Positions 1 to 12,407 are shown, numbered from the stretch's first letter. The stretch: DNA of 64,000 nucleotides from Equus caballus (GCF_041296265.1 NC_091693.1:15698001-15762000); one strand, 5' to 3'. Numbers and translations are program-made. Notes: generated from the letters alone by a model not told the origin.

Positions 1-732
1 TGAGCCAGCGTGTCACACACGCGCCACGAGGAACCGAGGGACGGATGTCATGAGAGAGCAGTTGTTGCTCTGAGGGAGGCGTTCTGATGTTTTCTATCAC
101 ATTTCATTTCGTGTGTAAATGCTGATTACAACCTTCTAAATGGTTTCGCCAGGCGCGGGTCTCACACAGTCTAAAAGCTTTGAGTTAACGTGTGTTCAGC
201 ATGGTCCTCGGCTCGTAGGAAGAGGCCAATCCAGGTGGCTGTTACGTTGACTCTTGTTTCTACACCTGGTCCAGTCTTGCTCCTCCTGAAGCTTAGCTCA
301 GGCACCGCCTCCTCCAGGAAGCCTTCCGTGACCTCTCTGGTTGGGCTAAAGTTCTTTTCGCTTATATTGCACCGAAATCGGAAATCCGCTTGGCATGGAG
401 GTTCCCGGCCCCGATGTCAGTTTTTGCAAGTTCAACTTCCCACCGTGTCTGCCTCTGACCACGAGGCCTGGCCCTGAGAAACCCCAGGCCTCAGAGTCTT
501 TCACCCGAAAGAAACCTGGAAAGAGAAGCGTGGTGGGGGTGTGTCTGCCCCGTCTCGGTAAAGAGCGATTCCCGAAGCCGGTGACTCGGCCCCAAGCTTT
601 CGAGGCCCCCTGATGCCTCCCTTTCTCTCCCTGCCACGTCCAATCCATCAGCAAATCCTGCGGGCTCTGCTTTCAGAATAATCCAGAATCCAACCGCTCC
701 TTCCAGCTCCTCAGCCTCACCCTGGTCCAGCC
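1..732. other. 5' flank, no gene seen
   Basis: I see no exon here. A short stretch near 270-345 ('ctcctccaggaagccttcc') has the look of an L2 LINE 3' end in sense. The rest is unassigned single-copy-like sequence. A first exon of IGSF23 could lie here or outside the window, but nothing can be supported. Confidence 0.5.
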
Positions 733-790
733 GAGGGCGGGGGCGCTGGGGGCTTTATATACAGGCCCAGGTCAGTCGTTGTGGGAGGCT
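733..790 (+). promoter_or_regulatory. Possible GC-box plus TATA core promoter
   Basis: A G-rich GC-box-like run (733-745) is followed about 10 bases later by TTTATATA (754-761), the spacing of a compact TATA promoter on the + strand. It lies about 340 bases upstream of the first IGSF23-like exon, so it could be that gene's promoter. No transcription start evidence exists, and such matches also occur by chance. What is seen is the two motifs; their function is inference. Confidence 0.25.
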
Positions 791-1096
791 GTGCTCGAGT
801 GTCCCCACCCTCCGGCGCTCTGGCCTGCACCTCCAAGGGCAGAGGAGCCAGTGAAGGCCCTTGGACAACAGATGCTGGCAGCTGGACGTGGTGAGGATAG
901 GGGCTGGGGTGGGCGCACCCACCGTGTCTACACCCGGTGTCTGAGCAGCACCGGGCCCAGACCAGGCGTGCCACACACATCTGTTGGTGAGTGAATGAAT
1001 GAAGGAGTGAACGAATGAATGCCTCTGTGGTGGAGGGAAGTGCTCAGCCTCTCTGAGTGGTCTCCATCCATGTGGCCTTGCTCCCTGCTCGCACAG

Positions 1097-1365
1097 CCAG
1101 CTCTCACTGGATGCTGCTGCTGACACTCCTGGGGACAATCCAGCGCCTCGTCCAGAGTGGCCTCAACCACTCGGGGTCCTGTCATAGGTGGTTTCCATCA
1201 ACCCCAGCCCTGCGCTGCACTGGACCCTCAACGGGGAGCCCCGTGGGACCGGGGACAAGCTGATCATCTGGGAGTTGTCCTGGGAGCACCTGGACCCCTG
1301 GGTGTGCATGACCAGGAACAGCCAGGGACAGTATTTCTCTCAGCCTGTGACCACCTCGCTGCCAT
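1097..1365 (+). pseudogene. IGSF23-like Ig-domain exon
   Basis: The segment from about 1188 reads VVSINPSPALHW...WVCM...QPVTTSLP, matching the C-terminal half of the IGSF23 Ig domain (core Trp at HW, Cys at WVC). The upstream half (around 1132-1165, TIQRLVQSGLNHS) fits the same exon but in another frame, so one base appears lost between them. The acceptor is probably 'gctcgcacag' ending at 1096, and the donor is t|gtgagc at 1366. The exon ends in phase 1. The start is less certain than the end. Confidence 0.6.
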
Positions 1366-3605
1366 GTGAGCCCCGCGGCCCCCCACCCCAGACCCCTGCA
1401 CCCTTGCCGGTCAGAGGACGGCTTTCCTGGTTCCTTGGAGCCACCTTCTACGAGCAGTGCCCTCTAAGACCTTTCAGAGCCAAGACGCCATCCCGTTCTT
1501 CCATCCACCTGCAGAGTGGGGATTCTAACCCATTTTACACCTGAGAGGCTGCAGCTCAAAGAGATGAACTCGAAAGCTCAGCCCAGCATCTGGAGCCAGC
1601 TGCCTGGGCCCCGGCTCCAACCATGTGCTGACTGTGTGACCTCGGCTAGCATCTCTGCCTCTCTGAGTCTCAGCACATGCCTGCAAAAAAGTGCAGGTGA
1701 TGATATAACCAGCAGTTCTGAGCGTGGGCTTTGGAATTTGAATTCTGGCTCCACCACTTCCTGGCTGTGTGACTTTGGCCCAGTGCCTTGACTTCTCTGT
1801 GCCTCAGTTTCCTCCTTTATAAAATTAGGAAAATAATAGTGCCCACCCCAAAGTGTAATTGTGAGCATTCAATGAGATATAAGCAGATGGGCAGCTCACA
1901 ATAGCAGCACTTCTGAACCCAAGCGAGTGCTGGACAAACATAAGCCAGCATCATTGCTGCGATTGGCATTATCCATATTATTATTAATTTTGTGACGATT
2001 ACTGCTATCAGCTACAAACATAGGTTCCTTATCTGCCACACAAGAGGGGCCAAATAAAAACTGGGACTCCAGGCTTATGGCAAGTAAAGGGTTTTTATTT
2101 TGGGTGACATCAGCCAGGAGACGAGAGTGAGCCCTCCGATTCATTTCGTCTCGTCTCCCCGAAAGATGGGAGGCGAGGGGTATTAAAGGTTGCAAGGAAT
2201 GTGGCTGCCTGTAGCGGGGGATGGGGAGCGAGTCCGCGGCCTGGCTGGTCTGGCGCTTTCCCACAGGCCTGCGTTTTCAGCCTCAGGAGGCTGCTTATGG
2301 AGAGGAGATGATAAGGGAATTTGCTGGTGGGCGACCCTGGCTGTCTGTCCCCATGGCGCATAGTGGATTCTGGAGCCCGGGCGACAATAACAAGAACAGC
2401 CAGCTTTGGGGATAAAAAGAGGAGCCAGCTGAAGCTGTGTTCAATTTCTGCCCCGTGCCTTCCTGGCTGGGTGGCTTAGGACAAGGGACTCACCCTCTCT
2501 GAGCCTCGGTTTCCTCCTCTGTGTAGCGGGGGTGATGGCGTCCCCCTCTGCAGGACCGTTGTAAGGAACTGAGATGGTACGTGTGTGAGGCCGGCAGATG
2601 CTTTAAGTAGCAGCGATGGCCGTGAATGTGATTTGTCACGTTTTTATTCTCGGAGGACCGGTGGCTTGGAGTGGGCTAGAGGGACGCGGAGGAGCTGGCT
2701 GGTGGGAAGGGGGAGGTGTTTGGGGAGCAGGGCATGCATGTGCAAAGGTCCAGAGCACAGAGAGGGCAGGGTGAGGGGGAAACTGGTTCACTGGGTCCCA
2801 GAGAGCTGCCTCCTCTCAGTGCGAGGGAAAAAAAACTAAATCTTGTAGCACCTGGTGACTCTGATGTGTTCACTGAGAGTGACAATACTTCCAAGACCCC
2901 CTTTACTCATTTGTCAATTATTCTGGAAATGTTTATTGATCATCCTCTAGGTGACCGACCCGTGCTGGGCGGTGCTGGGGACACTCTGGTGACGGGGGCA
3001 GCCCTGGCCCTGCCCTCATGGGACTCCCAGTGCAGTAGGGGACAGACCTGTCCCCAAACAGTAATGACCAGAGTGGGCAGGGATGGGACGGGGGGGCCCA
3101 GAGGGCAGTGGGACCCAAGGGGGTGCCTGACCCAGCAAGGGAGTCAGGAAGGGCTTCCTGGAGGAGGGGACATCTGAGCTGGTACCAGGATACATAGAAT
3201 TATCCAGGCCAAGGGGAGAAAATGGCCTAAGTGGGATTCCAGGGGCACAGACAAAAGCCAGAAAGCAGGAGAGAGAGAGAGAGGTGAGCGATGGGGCTGA
3301 CCAGGTGACAGGGCCTTGAAGGCCAAGATGAGTGACGCTTCCTCGCCAGGTCCTGGGGAGCCACGGCAAGGCTCTGAGCAGGGGGAGGAACAGGGTCAAG
3401 TTTGAGCTTTAGAAAGACCTGGTTCCTGTGTGGTGGGGAGATGGGTGGGGGAGACTGAGGCAGGAGTAGAGCGAGGGGGCTGGGGCGGAGACCCCGAGGA
3501 GGGGGGGAGGGGATGCATGGAACAGACGTTCAGGAGGTGGAATGGCGGGAGTAGGGGTGTGGAAGCAGGATGGCTCGGCTCATCTCGTCCCGCCTTGTTC
3601 TCCAG
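1366..3605 (+). other. IGSF23 intron: MIR, L2 and LTR-like relics
   Basis: The clearest relic is the MIR at 1716-1890, listed separately. A second sense MIR lies near 2436-2590 ('ctctctgagcctcggtttcc'). At 2920-3430 there is an antisense L2 ('gaagggcttcctggaggagg' near 3147). Positions 2040-2420 look like an old LTR read backwards, but I cannot name it. No exon is seen. Confidence 0.5.
1716..1890 (+). repeat. MIR SINE
   Basis: Sense MIR with its typical order: 'ggaatttgaattctggctc', then the core 'tggctgtgtgactttggcc', then 'tgtgcctcagtttcctcc'. It is diverged, as expected for an element predating placental radiation. Confidence 0.85.
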
Positions 3606-3758
3606 AAGTCACCGTGGGTCCCACAGGCACTGAGCCCGTTGAGCCAGCCCCCATCCTCCCCTTGTCAGGAGGATTGGCCATTGGCCTCCTCCTGGCCGGA
3701 CCTGTGGAGGTCGTGGGCTGACCAGAGGTGTGGGCTTCACCATCGTCTGGAGCCAGAG
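3606..3758 (+). pseudogene. IGSF23-like stalk and membrane exon
   Basis: After the acceptor 'ttctccag' the sequence reads VTVGPTGTEPVEPAPILPL then SGGLAIGLLLAG, the Pro-rich stalk and start of the IGSF23 membrane helix, and then hits TGA. In the frame one base over it continues with VGFTIVWSQ and ends ag|gtacat in phase 2, which fits the next exon's first codon (ag|g, Arg). The exon length of 153 is one base short of what the flanking phases need. A single lost base inside the membrane segment is the simplest reading. Confidence 0.6.
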
Positions 3759-3962
3759 GTACATCCTGTCCCTCAGCCCCGTCCACTGACCGACGTCCCC
3801 TCGGCCCCCACGGGACACAGAGCTCACTCGGCAGCAAGACAGCAGCCAGACCAACAGCCTCATCCCAAGGAGCCTCAGGCTCATTCCAGAAGGATGACAT
3901 CGGCCCCTGATGTACCTGTCCAATTCATCGGTTCCCAAAATGACCCTAGGGGAGCAATGAGA

Positions 3963-4160
3963 CAGAGGAGTGTCTGGAGCCGGTCTGCGTGAATTCAAAT
4001 CCCGGCTCTGTTACTCACCCACCAGGAGGCCCTGGGCAAGTCCCTTCCTCTCTCTGTGCCTCGGTTTGCCCATCTGCAGAATGGGGGTGATCACATTGGC
4101 CCCTGGCCCACAGGGCTGTCCTGAGGATTAAATGGACTAATAGTCCTAAAGTGGTGTCTG
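3963..4160 (+). repeat. MIR SINE
   Basis: Near full-length sense MIR: 'tctggagccggtctgcgtg', 'ttcaaatcccggctctg', 'tctctgtgcctcggtttgcc', 'aggattaaatg'. It runs straight into an antisense L2. Confidence 0.85.
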
Positions 4161-4790
4161 GGACGTGGTGAGCGCCATATGCATTCCTCCTACACAGATC
4201 GGTTGAGCACTGGGGCTACTGGGGGACAAAGACGGAAAGTGCCTGTCCTCAGGAACTTGGATCCTAGTCAGAGATACTGGCGATCCACGGGATGGCCGGG
4301 TACAGTAGACATAGTACATTGGGTCATGATGAGTGCCAAGCAGAGGAGTAAGGCCAGGAAGGGGGACAGGGAGTGTGGGAATGGGGTGCAATTTAACCAA
4401 GTCACCCAAGGCCTCCCTGAGAAAGAGACATCTGAACAGAGGAAAGGAGGGAGGGAGCCAGTGGCCATCTGGCCGAAGGGCATACCTGGCCAAGGGAACA
4501 GCCCATGCAAAGGCCCTGAGGTGGGACTTGCCTGGTGTGTTCAAGAAACAGCAAAGAGGCCAGTGTGGCTGGCTGGAGTGGTGTGAAGACTGGGGAGAGA
4601 AGTAAGAAATGAGCTGAGAGAGGGAACAGGGCTGGCGGGAGGGGGAGCGGTGGGGAGAACAGACGGTATAAGGTCTTGTGGGCAGTGGAAGGACTTGGCT
4701 TTTGTTCTGAGTGAGATGGGAGCCATGGAGGGTTTAGAGCTGAGGGGGGGGGGGGCGGGATCTGACTTACATTTTCTTCCTAAATGTTAC
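4150..4790 (-). repeat. L2 LINE 3' end
   Basis: Antisense L2: 'gggctactgggggacaaaga' at the 3' side, 'gcaaaggccctgaggtggg' near 4508, and 'gagatgggagccatggaggg' near 4712. This is the usual order of an L2 tail read on the other strand. A G run follows at 4743-4754. Confidence 0.7.
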
Positions 4791-5040
4791 CTATTATTCT
4801 AACACTATAATACCTTACTATGCATTGAGTGCCTGTTATGCACCTGCTAAATATTATTCTATTTAATCTCCATAAGAGTCGGTGGGGTGGGGGGAGTAGG
4901 CAAGGACGAAGATCTCGTTTTTGTCTAAAAGGAAACTAGGGGCCGGCCCAGTGGCGTACTGGTTAAGTTTGCACGCTCCACTTTGGCGGCCTGGGGTTCG
5001 CCAGTTCAGATCCCAGGCATGGACCTAGTGCTGCTCGTCA

Positions 5041-5454
5041 TGATGCCAGCCCTGAGATCAGCTTTCCCACGTTAAACCCAGCATCTATGGGGTTAAAACC
5101 AAAACACTCATTCCCTGCTTAATCCCTGGATTCCTGGCTCCAGAATCCACCATCCTCCATGGAGACAGACACCGTCAAGGACAAGCACCTGGATTCATTA
5201 TCTCCTCCCCGCAAAGAGATACAGGCTGGTGGGAAAGCTGCGACCAGCAAGGCCATATACTCCCCCTCCCCTACTAAAAGCCCAAATAAAAACCCTTCCT
5301 TTTAGCTTTTCAAGGAGTTTGGGATTTGAGCGTTAGCTGCCGTCTCTCCTTACTCAGTGCTGTGCAATAATAAAATCCTACTTCCACTACACCTGGTGTC
5401 AGAGATTGGCTTGCTGCACAACGGGTGAGCGAACTCACTTCAGGTTTGCTATCA
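5041..5454 (+). repeat. Left LTR of the provirus
   Basis: Starts TGATGCC and ends GCTATCA, with 'aataaaacccttcc'-like polyadenylation context near 5284 and 'ggtgtcagagattggcttg' near the 3' end, shared with the right LTR. It is shorter (414 bases) than the right copy. Confidence 0.88.
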
Positions 5455-8400
5455 ATTTGGTGACCCAGATGGGACAATGTCCTAAGTGGATGTCTCGCCT
5501 GTGGCACACTGGCCTCCAGCTAAAGGCCTCTCTTGGAAGCTGTCCTGCAGCTGCCTGAGCCCCTGGTCTCAGGGACAGCCCCAGGCAACTGGCTGCTGAC
5601 CAGACGTCGTTGGCCCACGGCGCTTTTGCTATGGTGGTGGAAGAAACTAGGTTCGGGATCCGAGAAGACGTCTCTTGTAAGTCGCCGGCAGTTTTTGTTT
5701 TTGTCTTTGTGTTGACTTTTCCAACAGGACTGGCTGGAAATAATGGGTACCTGGCAGCCCTCTGGGCTCCGTTTGTTTGGAAGTTGCCGCCACGCCCTAG
5801 CCAAATTTTGGTAAGTCCCCCGGGTGTGCACAACCGAGGTCCCTTGTCCTTGCTCATTTGGGAAGATCTGGATGGTGGATCCTCATTTGTTGGGCGCCCC
5901 CGAGTGTAGGACACGGACTAAGCTGCGACTGGAAGCACTTTGGTTTTTGGTTTTTTGTTTTGGCTTCCATTTGTGGCCGAGGGTTTTGGGGACAGCACAT
6001 TCGTTTGGTATTTGTTGTTTGTCTTTCCTTTTAAAAGTGTTAACATGGGAGGTGCCTCATCTATTCCACCTAAGAGCCCCTTGGGAAAAACTCTGGCTGA
6101 CTGGTCGACCTATAGTTATAAGCCAATGTCTAAAGAGGGATGATTTTCTTTTCTAACACCACACGGCCACAATATTCTTTAGACTCCAGAGAGAAAATGG
6201 CCAAACAATGGATCTTTAAGTGGGGAAACTTTTCAGAGAGCTCTCATCATCAACAGCTGTTTTATGGGTACCTATGAAAAGATCAAATTAAAAGGAAACT
6301 ATAATGACTAGTCTTGAGAACCTAATCAAACTTGAGGTCTCAGCTTCTTCCTCTGGTCTTACAGACGCTAATGAAAACGTTAACACAGAGAAATCAGAAC
6401 GGGAAGAGCCAGAGGACCCATCCCAAGAGGATGGAAATCTTTAGCTAGTTATTTAAAAAAATGGGATAAACGGAACAGACATAAATAAAACTAAACCAAA
6501 GGTTTTAATAAAACACTGCTTAAGGTCAGACGGGCTAAAGGGACCCCTCTGTTGGCCCCCCAACATTAAAGGACAAACCTGTCCTATTCACCCCAGTTTG
6601 AAAAATTTTAAAAGTTCAGGAGGCAGAAATCAGAGTGAGAAACCTGACCAGCAACTGTTTGGGGCAACAGTTAGGCTACTAAGGTTGATAAGACTATAAA
6701 AATTAAAGTGTTTAAACTAATATTAGATGAAGAGGTTGTGCCAACTTTGCCTGGATTTTTTAGGGGGAATAAATGTTATGTCTAACTGGGAATGCTTTCC
6801 CTACATAATATTGTCATCCCAAAGCTTGTGAATGGAATTCTAATATAAGTTATAATTAGGGGTATAAGAGTTGAAAAATTAAGATAAAAATTTGTAGAAA
6901 TTGGTATATTTAAATGGGCTTTATGTAAAATGATTGCATCTCTTTTGTCTGATTGTATTGTAAATTACGTTACGGGGATAAACATTATGTCTCACTGGGG
7001 AACATTTTTCCTGCCTGGTATTGTAAGAACATAGAAATCTACCTTTCAGGCTATGTTAATTAAACATGCTAAAGGAGAGCCCACTTTAAAATGGCCAAAA
7101 TGGGCCAATTTCAGTTTACCCAAACTGATGTATGCAATTGGAAAAGCCAGCTACGACGGGAAGCCTGTTTTCATCTTTTGAGGCTTCTAAATAAAATCAG
7201 AAATACTTTACTGCCTCTTTAAGAGAAAATAATTAAAGAAAGAAACATGCCAGCAGCCAAACCCAAATCTGGGGCTTTTCTCTTCTCTCTTGCTGACCTT
7301 CCCAGCAAGCTGAGCTTCGCTTCAACTCCCCCGAAATTCCTGATCTAAAATTGAACAAGTAAAAAGAAATCAACTTTTGAGATAATGTGGAATTGTAATG
7401 GTCATTCTGAAAACCTGTTTCAGAAAAGAGAGAATTCAAAAACTCTCATAATGGAATGCAGTCTTGGATTAACAAGTCAAAACTTCTAAAAGACCAAGTT
7501 ATTTAACATGATATAAAATGATCTTTGATGAATAAGCCTGTTGAAGTTTGCTGGTTTGATTTAAAATAGACACGTTCTCAGATTTACCCGCGTTGGCTAT
7601 GATGCAGACACACAGCCTGGGTTTACTGGTCAAATGAGCTCATGTCATCTCTGCCACGAAATTTATCAGCAAAACTAACGACTCAGTATAATAGCTAATT
7701 TTGTTTAATGTCTCATGAGGTTCTTGTACATGATCTAAATATAATTGTTAAAGACAGATAAATAAATATAAAAGGATAAAAGTTTTTGGAAAAACTTTTT
7801 AATAATAATTATATGTATTATGATGTATATGCTTAAAACAACTGAAGATGATGGTTAATGCTGTCATGTCACATGAAGTTTTTAAGAGTAATTTAAACAT
7901 AATTGTTAAAACTGGGTAAGAGTTTGAAGTACAATAATTATGTTTTAGAGACTACATACTTAAAAAACAGCTTCCAAAAATCTTTTTGGAAACTTCAACT
8001 TTATAGCTTTACTAAGTTAAGTTAAATAATAACAGTTTATTGGGTATCTAGGTCATTTCCACATAAGATAAAATATTAAAGGTTAACTACTAAGCATAGA
8101 TTTGTCTGCCTTTGGTTTCTTATATCAAAGAAACTGAAAAGTGCTTAGGTTTATTGATAAACGTTTTATGTATGCTGAGGCATTTTCTATGAGAAAACAT
8201 ATTTCTAAAAGGTCTGTATACAAGGAAGTTAAAATATATGTTTTCAGTATAAAAATATAAAAAATGAAAATATTTTTGTTTCTTGAGTTCAGAAAGATAA
8301 TTTGTCCTAAAGTACTGGGACAAATTCCGAATGTAAAGAAAGTAACGAAAGGTTTGTGAAAGTGAAACCCTGTGGAATTTTGTGCATGGTCAAGTTGGCT

Positions 8401-10730
8401 AAGACTAAAATGAATCCAATTAAGTAAATAAACTTATATGTCAAAAGTCAACTGGTACAAAATTAAAACTTGGTTTCCCCTTTCTTAAAAGGATAATTTT
8501 CCTAAACTTTTAATCTGCTTTTGATAAAAAGATTATTAAAAGGGGTTTTTTTCACTATTGTAACACTGTTTCCCCTTGACTGTTTCTGTTGTCACTTTGA
8601 ATAGATACCTGAACATGGTTTCGCAGTGAGTTTTGTTTCCTATCTGAACAAATATTTTAAAGCTTTTAATATTTTTGACAATCTTCCCCCCCCCCCCCGA
8701 AAAAATATTCAAGTCCTGAATAAAAGCTTTCTTTTGACCTGGAAAAGGAGGGAGAGTTTCTCTGGGGATTTTCAGAGGGCCCCTGGGACTTCTCAGAAAT
8801 ATTTGCTCTCTTTCTATAAGAAAAAAATGCTAAACTAATTAGGCTTGTTTGACGTATTAGACTATATGGGAAGCATTGTCAAATAAAGTAATAATAAACT
8901 TTCTTAAATGGTATTATGTGAGTGAGTGTTATTGATACAAGTATTTAAACAATTATCTAAAATTCTGATCTGTTCTGATTGTCAGCCATAATTCTGGTTA
9001 TTATCTCAAAGTATTATATGTCACAGACATGGTCAGATGTCTTTGTCAATTGCCACTTTTGGATGTTTTGTTGTTTGCAGACAGCTATTTGACGTTTTTG
9101 CAAATGTGTTTCACCTTTAGAGAAATTCATGGAGAGGACCCTGGCGCTTACTCTAGAGTGCAGGTTCTGATAAACGTTTGGACTGTAAAACTAAACTGGG
9201 TAGAAATTACAGAACCCTAACAGAGGAACTGATGACCTCGCAAACTGCTGACACAAGATTAAGTCAAGAACCAATTACACATAGGGATGATTATAATTTT
9301 TATGGCTTTTTCATTGAGATATTGCTGATTTTTGATGTTTTGTTTTTTTCCAGTTTTAAGAAAACCTTTTTCTCTATTCTCTTAAGAACTATGATATATA
9401 ACAAATGTAAACAAAATTGAATCATTCATCTTTTTCTCCCTATCTGACCCCTCCAAAACATAAAAACTCATGATGAGTAAGTATTCTTATTCTCACGGCA
9501 ATATGGTTGTTTGCATACGTCCGATAAGAATCTGTTTTCTTATAACAGGACACAATTGGAAACACTCGTTATAACACCAAGGCTTTGACTGGGACATCAT
9601 ATTTGAGAAAAACACACAAGCTCGGATATGATGAGACAGCTTTTGAGGAACCAAGGTTGACTTTCTGGAATAAAGCCACTTGGAAATATTGGCCTGGTAC
9701 TGTGCTTATGGGTTCAGTAACCTGGTAAGGTTGAGCAAAGAATGTCGCTCCCTCTGGCAGGTACAAGGAACCCCAATATTTCGGGGACCTCATGAAGAGA
9801 GGAAGTCACCCAAATCTTTGGGTATTGCAGGTGGAATCTGATGACAAGCTCTTAGTCTGGCTTTCCTGGGCTAGAGAGGCCTTTAAAGTTCAACCTGAGA
9901 TTCCTTATAAGGTTCCAGCAAAGCAGATTTAAAAGAGCCTATGTAATCAATTACTATTCTTGCTGTACTTATGCACAAATTTGTTAAAACTAGACTGATT
10001 TTGCAAACCAGTTAGTCTTAATTTAGCTATCTTTATAAAAATGAGGGTGATTTTAGAGAGAAAGATGGTGTTTCAATAGAGACTATAATACACATTTGTG
10101 GATACTGGATTTTGGTTGTGTCAATTGTCTTTAAGATTTTTGTTACATCTGTTAACTGGGCTGGATCCTGAATTCTTCTAGTCTCATGAACTATCTGGCT
10201 ACAAACCTCCAAACTAACATTTTCAGGGCTTTTTCCCCCCATCATTTTCATTTGGAGTCATTGAAAACTAAATCTGCCCTTTTTCCTGAAGCCTTGCAAA
10301 CTGAAGCTGGAGGACCCAATATAAACTTAAGAGAGATTCATGTCTGTTGCTGTGTAAGCCACTCAGAAAGCTACCTGAGTGCCTGATGACACCATCAGAG
10401 ACATTTCAAACTGCAAAAGATGCTTCGACCCTGACTTCTAGGAATCTTGATTGGCTGCCCCGTGGGCTCAGAAACTGGTTTATAATTTGCTCCAACTGTT
10501 AACTTTGTTTTTCTCTTTTTGTTTCTACAGAAAAACTTCTTATTAAATACCTGGTTACTTACTTACATGATACAGGCCTAACTTCAGGAGCCCACCAGCA
10601 TCACCGCCTTATTAAAAGACTGGTTCAATGAGATGAAACGACCTATGCCCCATTTCAGCAGGAAGTAGCTAGATCGGTTGCCACCCCAAATCCCTCAAGA
10701 TTGAGGGACGGACATAAAATAGGGGGGAGT

Positions 10731-11221
10731 TGATATCGACCCTGATATCAGTTTCCCCACATTAAACCCAGCATATATGGGGTTAAAACCCAAACACTCA
10801 TTCCCTGCTTACTCTCTGGCTTCCTGGCTCCAGAATCCACTATCCTCCATGGAGACAGACACCGTCAAAGACAAGCACCTGGACCATCTCCTCCCCACAA
10901 AGAGATACAGACTGGTGGGAAAGCTTCTGACCAGCAAGGTCATGAACTCCCTCCTGTCTGCAAGTGTCTCAAGGCCAGAGACAGGCTGGTGGGAAAGCTC
11001 CGACCAGCAAGGCCATATGCTCCCCCTCCCCTACCTAAAGCCCCAAATAAAAACCCTTCCTTTTAGCTTTTTCGGGGAGTTTGGGATTTCAGCATTAGCT
11101 GCCCTCTCTCCTTGCTCAGTGCTGTGCAAAAATAAAGTTCCTACTTTCTTCCACCACACCCGGTGTCAGAGATCGGCTTGCTGTGCAACGGGTGAGCGAA
11201 CTCACTTCAGGTTCCATATCA
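10731..11221 (+). repeat. Right LTR of the provirus
   Basis: Starts TGATATC and ends CCATATCA, with 'aaataaaaacccttcctttt' near 11045 and 'ggtgtcagagatcggcttg' near 11162. It is 491 bases long. The polypurine run just before it fixes the + orientation. Confidence 0.88.
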
Positions 11222-11327
11222 GTCACACCATGCTGTGGTAGGTGTCCCACATAAAATAGAGGAAGATGGGCATGGATGTTATCTCAGGGCCAATCTTCCT
11301 CAAAAAAAAAAAAAATAAAGGAAACTA

Positions 11328-12376
11328 AAGCTCAGAGAGAAGTGACTGCCCTCAGACATCACAGTTAAGAGGAGGGATTCGAACCCATAACCCTGCCTCC
11401 CTCCTTGTTCAGCCCCCAACCTACACTGCCTCTTTCCACCATTAACAATACCAGCCTTATGCACGGAGGATGAGGAATCTGCGGGTTGAAGTGGTTTGGA
11501 AGGGCCTGGTGGACCAGCTGGGAGGGACCAGGGAAGGGTCTCCAGTCCGTAAGTCCCACGTGGAACCTTCTAGGGCCCGGGGAGGGCCAGGCTGCCACCT
11601 GAGTCACCCGCGTCCTCTTCATCACTGGGGCAGCTCCAATTTCCTGGGCCCTCCATCCGTGCCGGGACCTTCGAGTCTCAAAGCTCCCAGGGCTGGGTCC
11701 TGTTCTCGTCCTCATCTTCCAAGTGTGTAGAACCAGAGCTCAGAGAAACTCATCAACTTGCCCGAGGACACACAGCTGACAAATGGCTGAGCCTGAAGCA
11801 AACTCAATTCCAATGCCAGGTGATAGAGAGGAAGTGTGAGAAATCAGGCTGGCGTGAAAGTCATCGTCCAGCCCGCTCCGAGTCCTTACCTCCATGAGCG
11901 GATGGGGGGAGTCACTTCTTGTCTTCCCACTATCTTGGCCAAGACAACAGATTCTCAAGACAGACCAATGCCGACGTCAGCCAAGGAACCAGCCTTGTGC
12001 AGTTGGCTGTGACCTTGGAGATGAGGTCATGAGGACAGGCATGGCTGTCTTGACCCTCCTGGTGGGTATGGGCTGAGGGGGGCCCTATGCACATCTGCCA
12101 CACCCGCCAAGGGCCAAGGGGGACCCCTGTTGTTTGCAGTTAAGGCCATGGATCCCACAGCCGGGCTACTTATGTTCATCCGAGCTCGGCCATACCCTGG
12201 GGGCTGTGGGACTTTGGGTGAGTCCTTGAATGGCTCTGTGCCCACCTGGCACAGGGTCAATGGTCACACCGACCTCAAGGGGTAGGTGTGAGGGTTACAC
12301 AAGATGGCGGGAGTGCAGCACTGTGAATAGTGCCTGGCACGTGGTGAGCCTTTGATAAATGTCAGCCACATGGATT

Positions 12377-12407
<31 letters not shown>

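Larger units (their letters stand above)
5041..11221 (+). mobile_element. Endogenous retrovirus, class I-like provirus, broken
   Basis: A 6.2-kb LTR element with LTRs at 5041-5454 and 10731-11221, both starting TGAT and ending ATCA, flanked by the 4-base target repeat GTCA (5037-5040 and 11222-11225). A primer-binding-like stretch, 'tttggtgacccagatggga', follows the left LTR directly. A polypurine run, 'aggggggag', precedes the right LTR. The orientation is +, the same as IGSF23. A gag-like leader start lies around 6045. Most of the interior is AT-rich and shows no long open frame, so the copy is heavily broken, with many breaks. The 4-base duplication and leader suggest class I (gamma-like); I cannot name the family. 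By hand the LTRs differ at roughly one base in twelve over their first 190 bases, so it is an old insertion, probably tens of millions of years. It is younger than the SINE it sits in. Confidence 0.85.
4939..11316 (+). mobile_element. ERE SINE split by a provirus
   Basis: The 5' half of an equine ERE SINE (4939-5040, beginning ggggccggcc and containing 'tggttaagtttgcacgctcc') resumes at 11226 with 'accatgctgtggtaggtgtc', 'gaggaagatgggcatggat' and an A tail. The whole SINE is bracketed by the 11-base target repeat AAAGGAAACTA at 4928-4938 and 11317-11327. The order of events is clear: the SINE went into the IGSF23 intron first, then the provirus went into the SINE. This anchors the window to an equid or perissodactyl. 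Confidence 0.9.
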
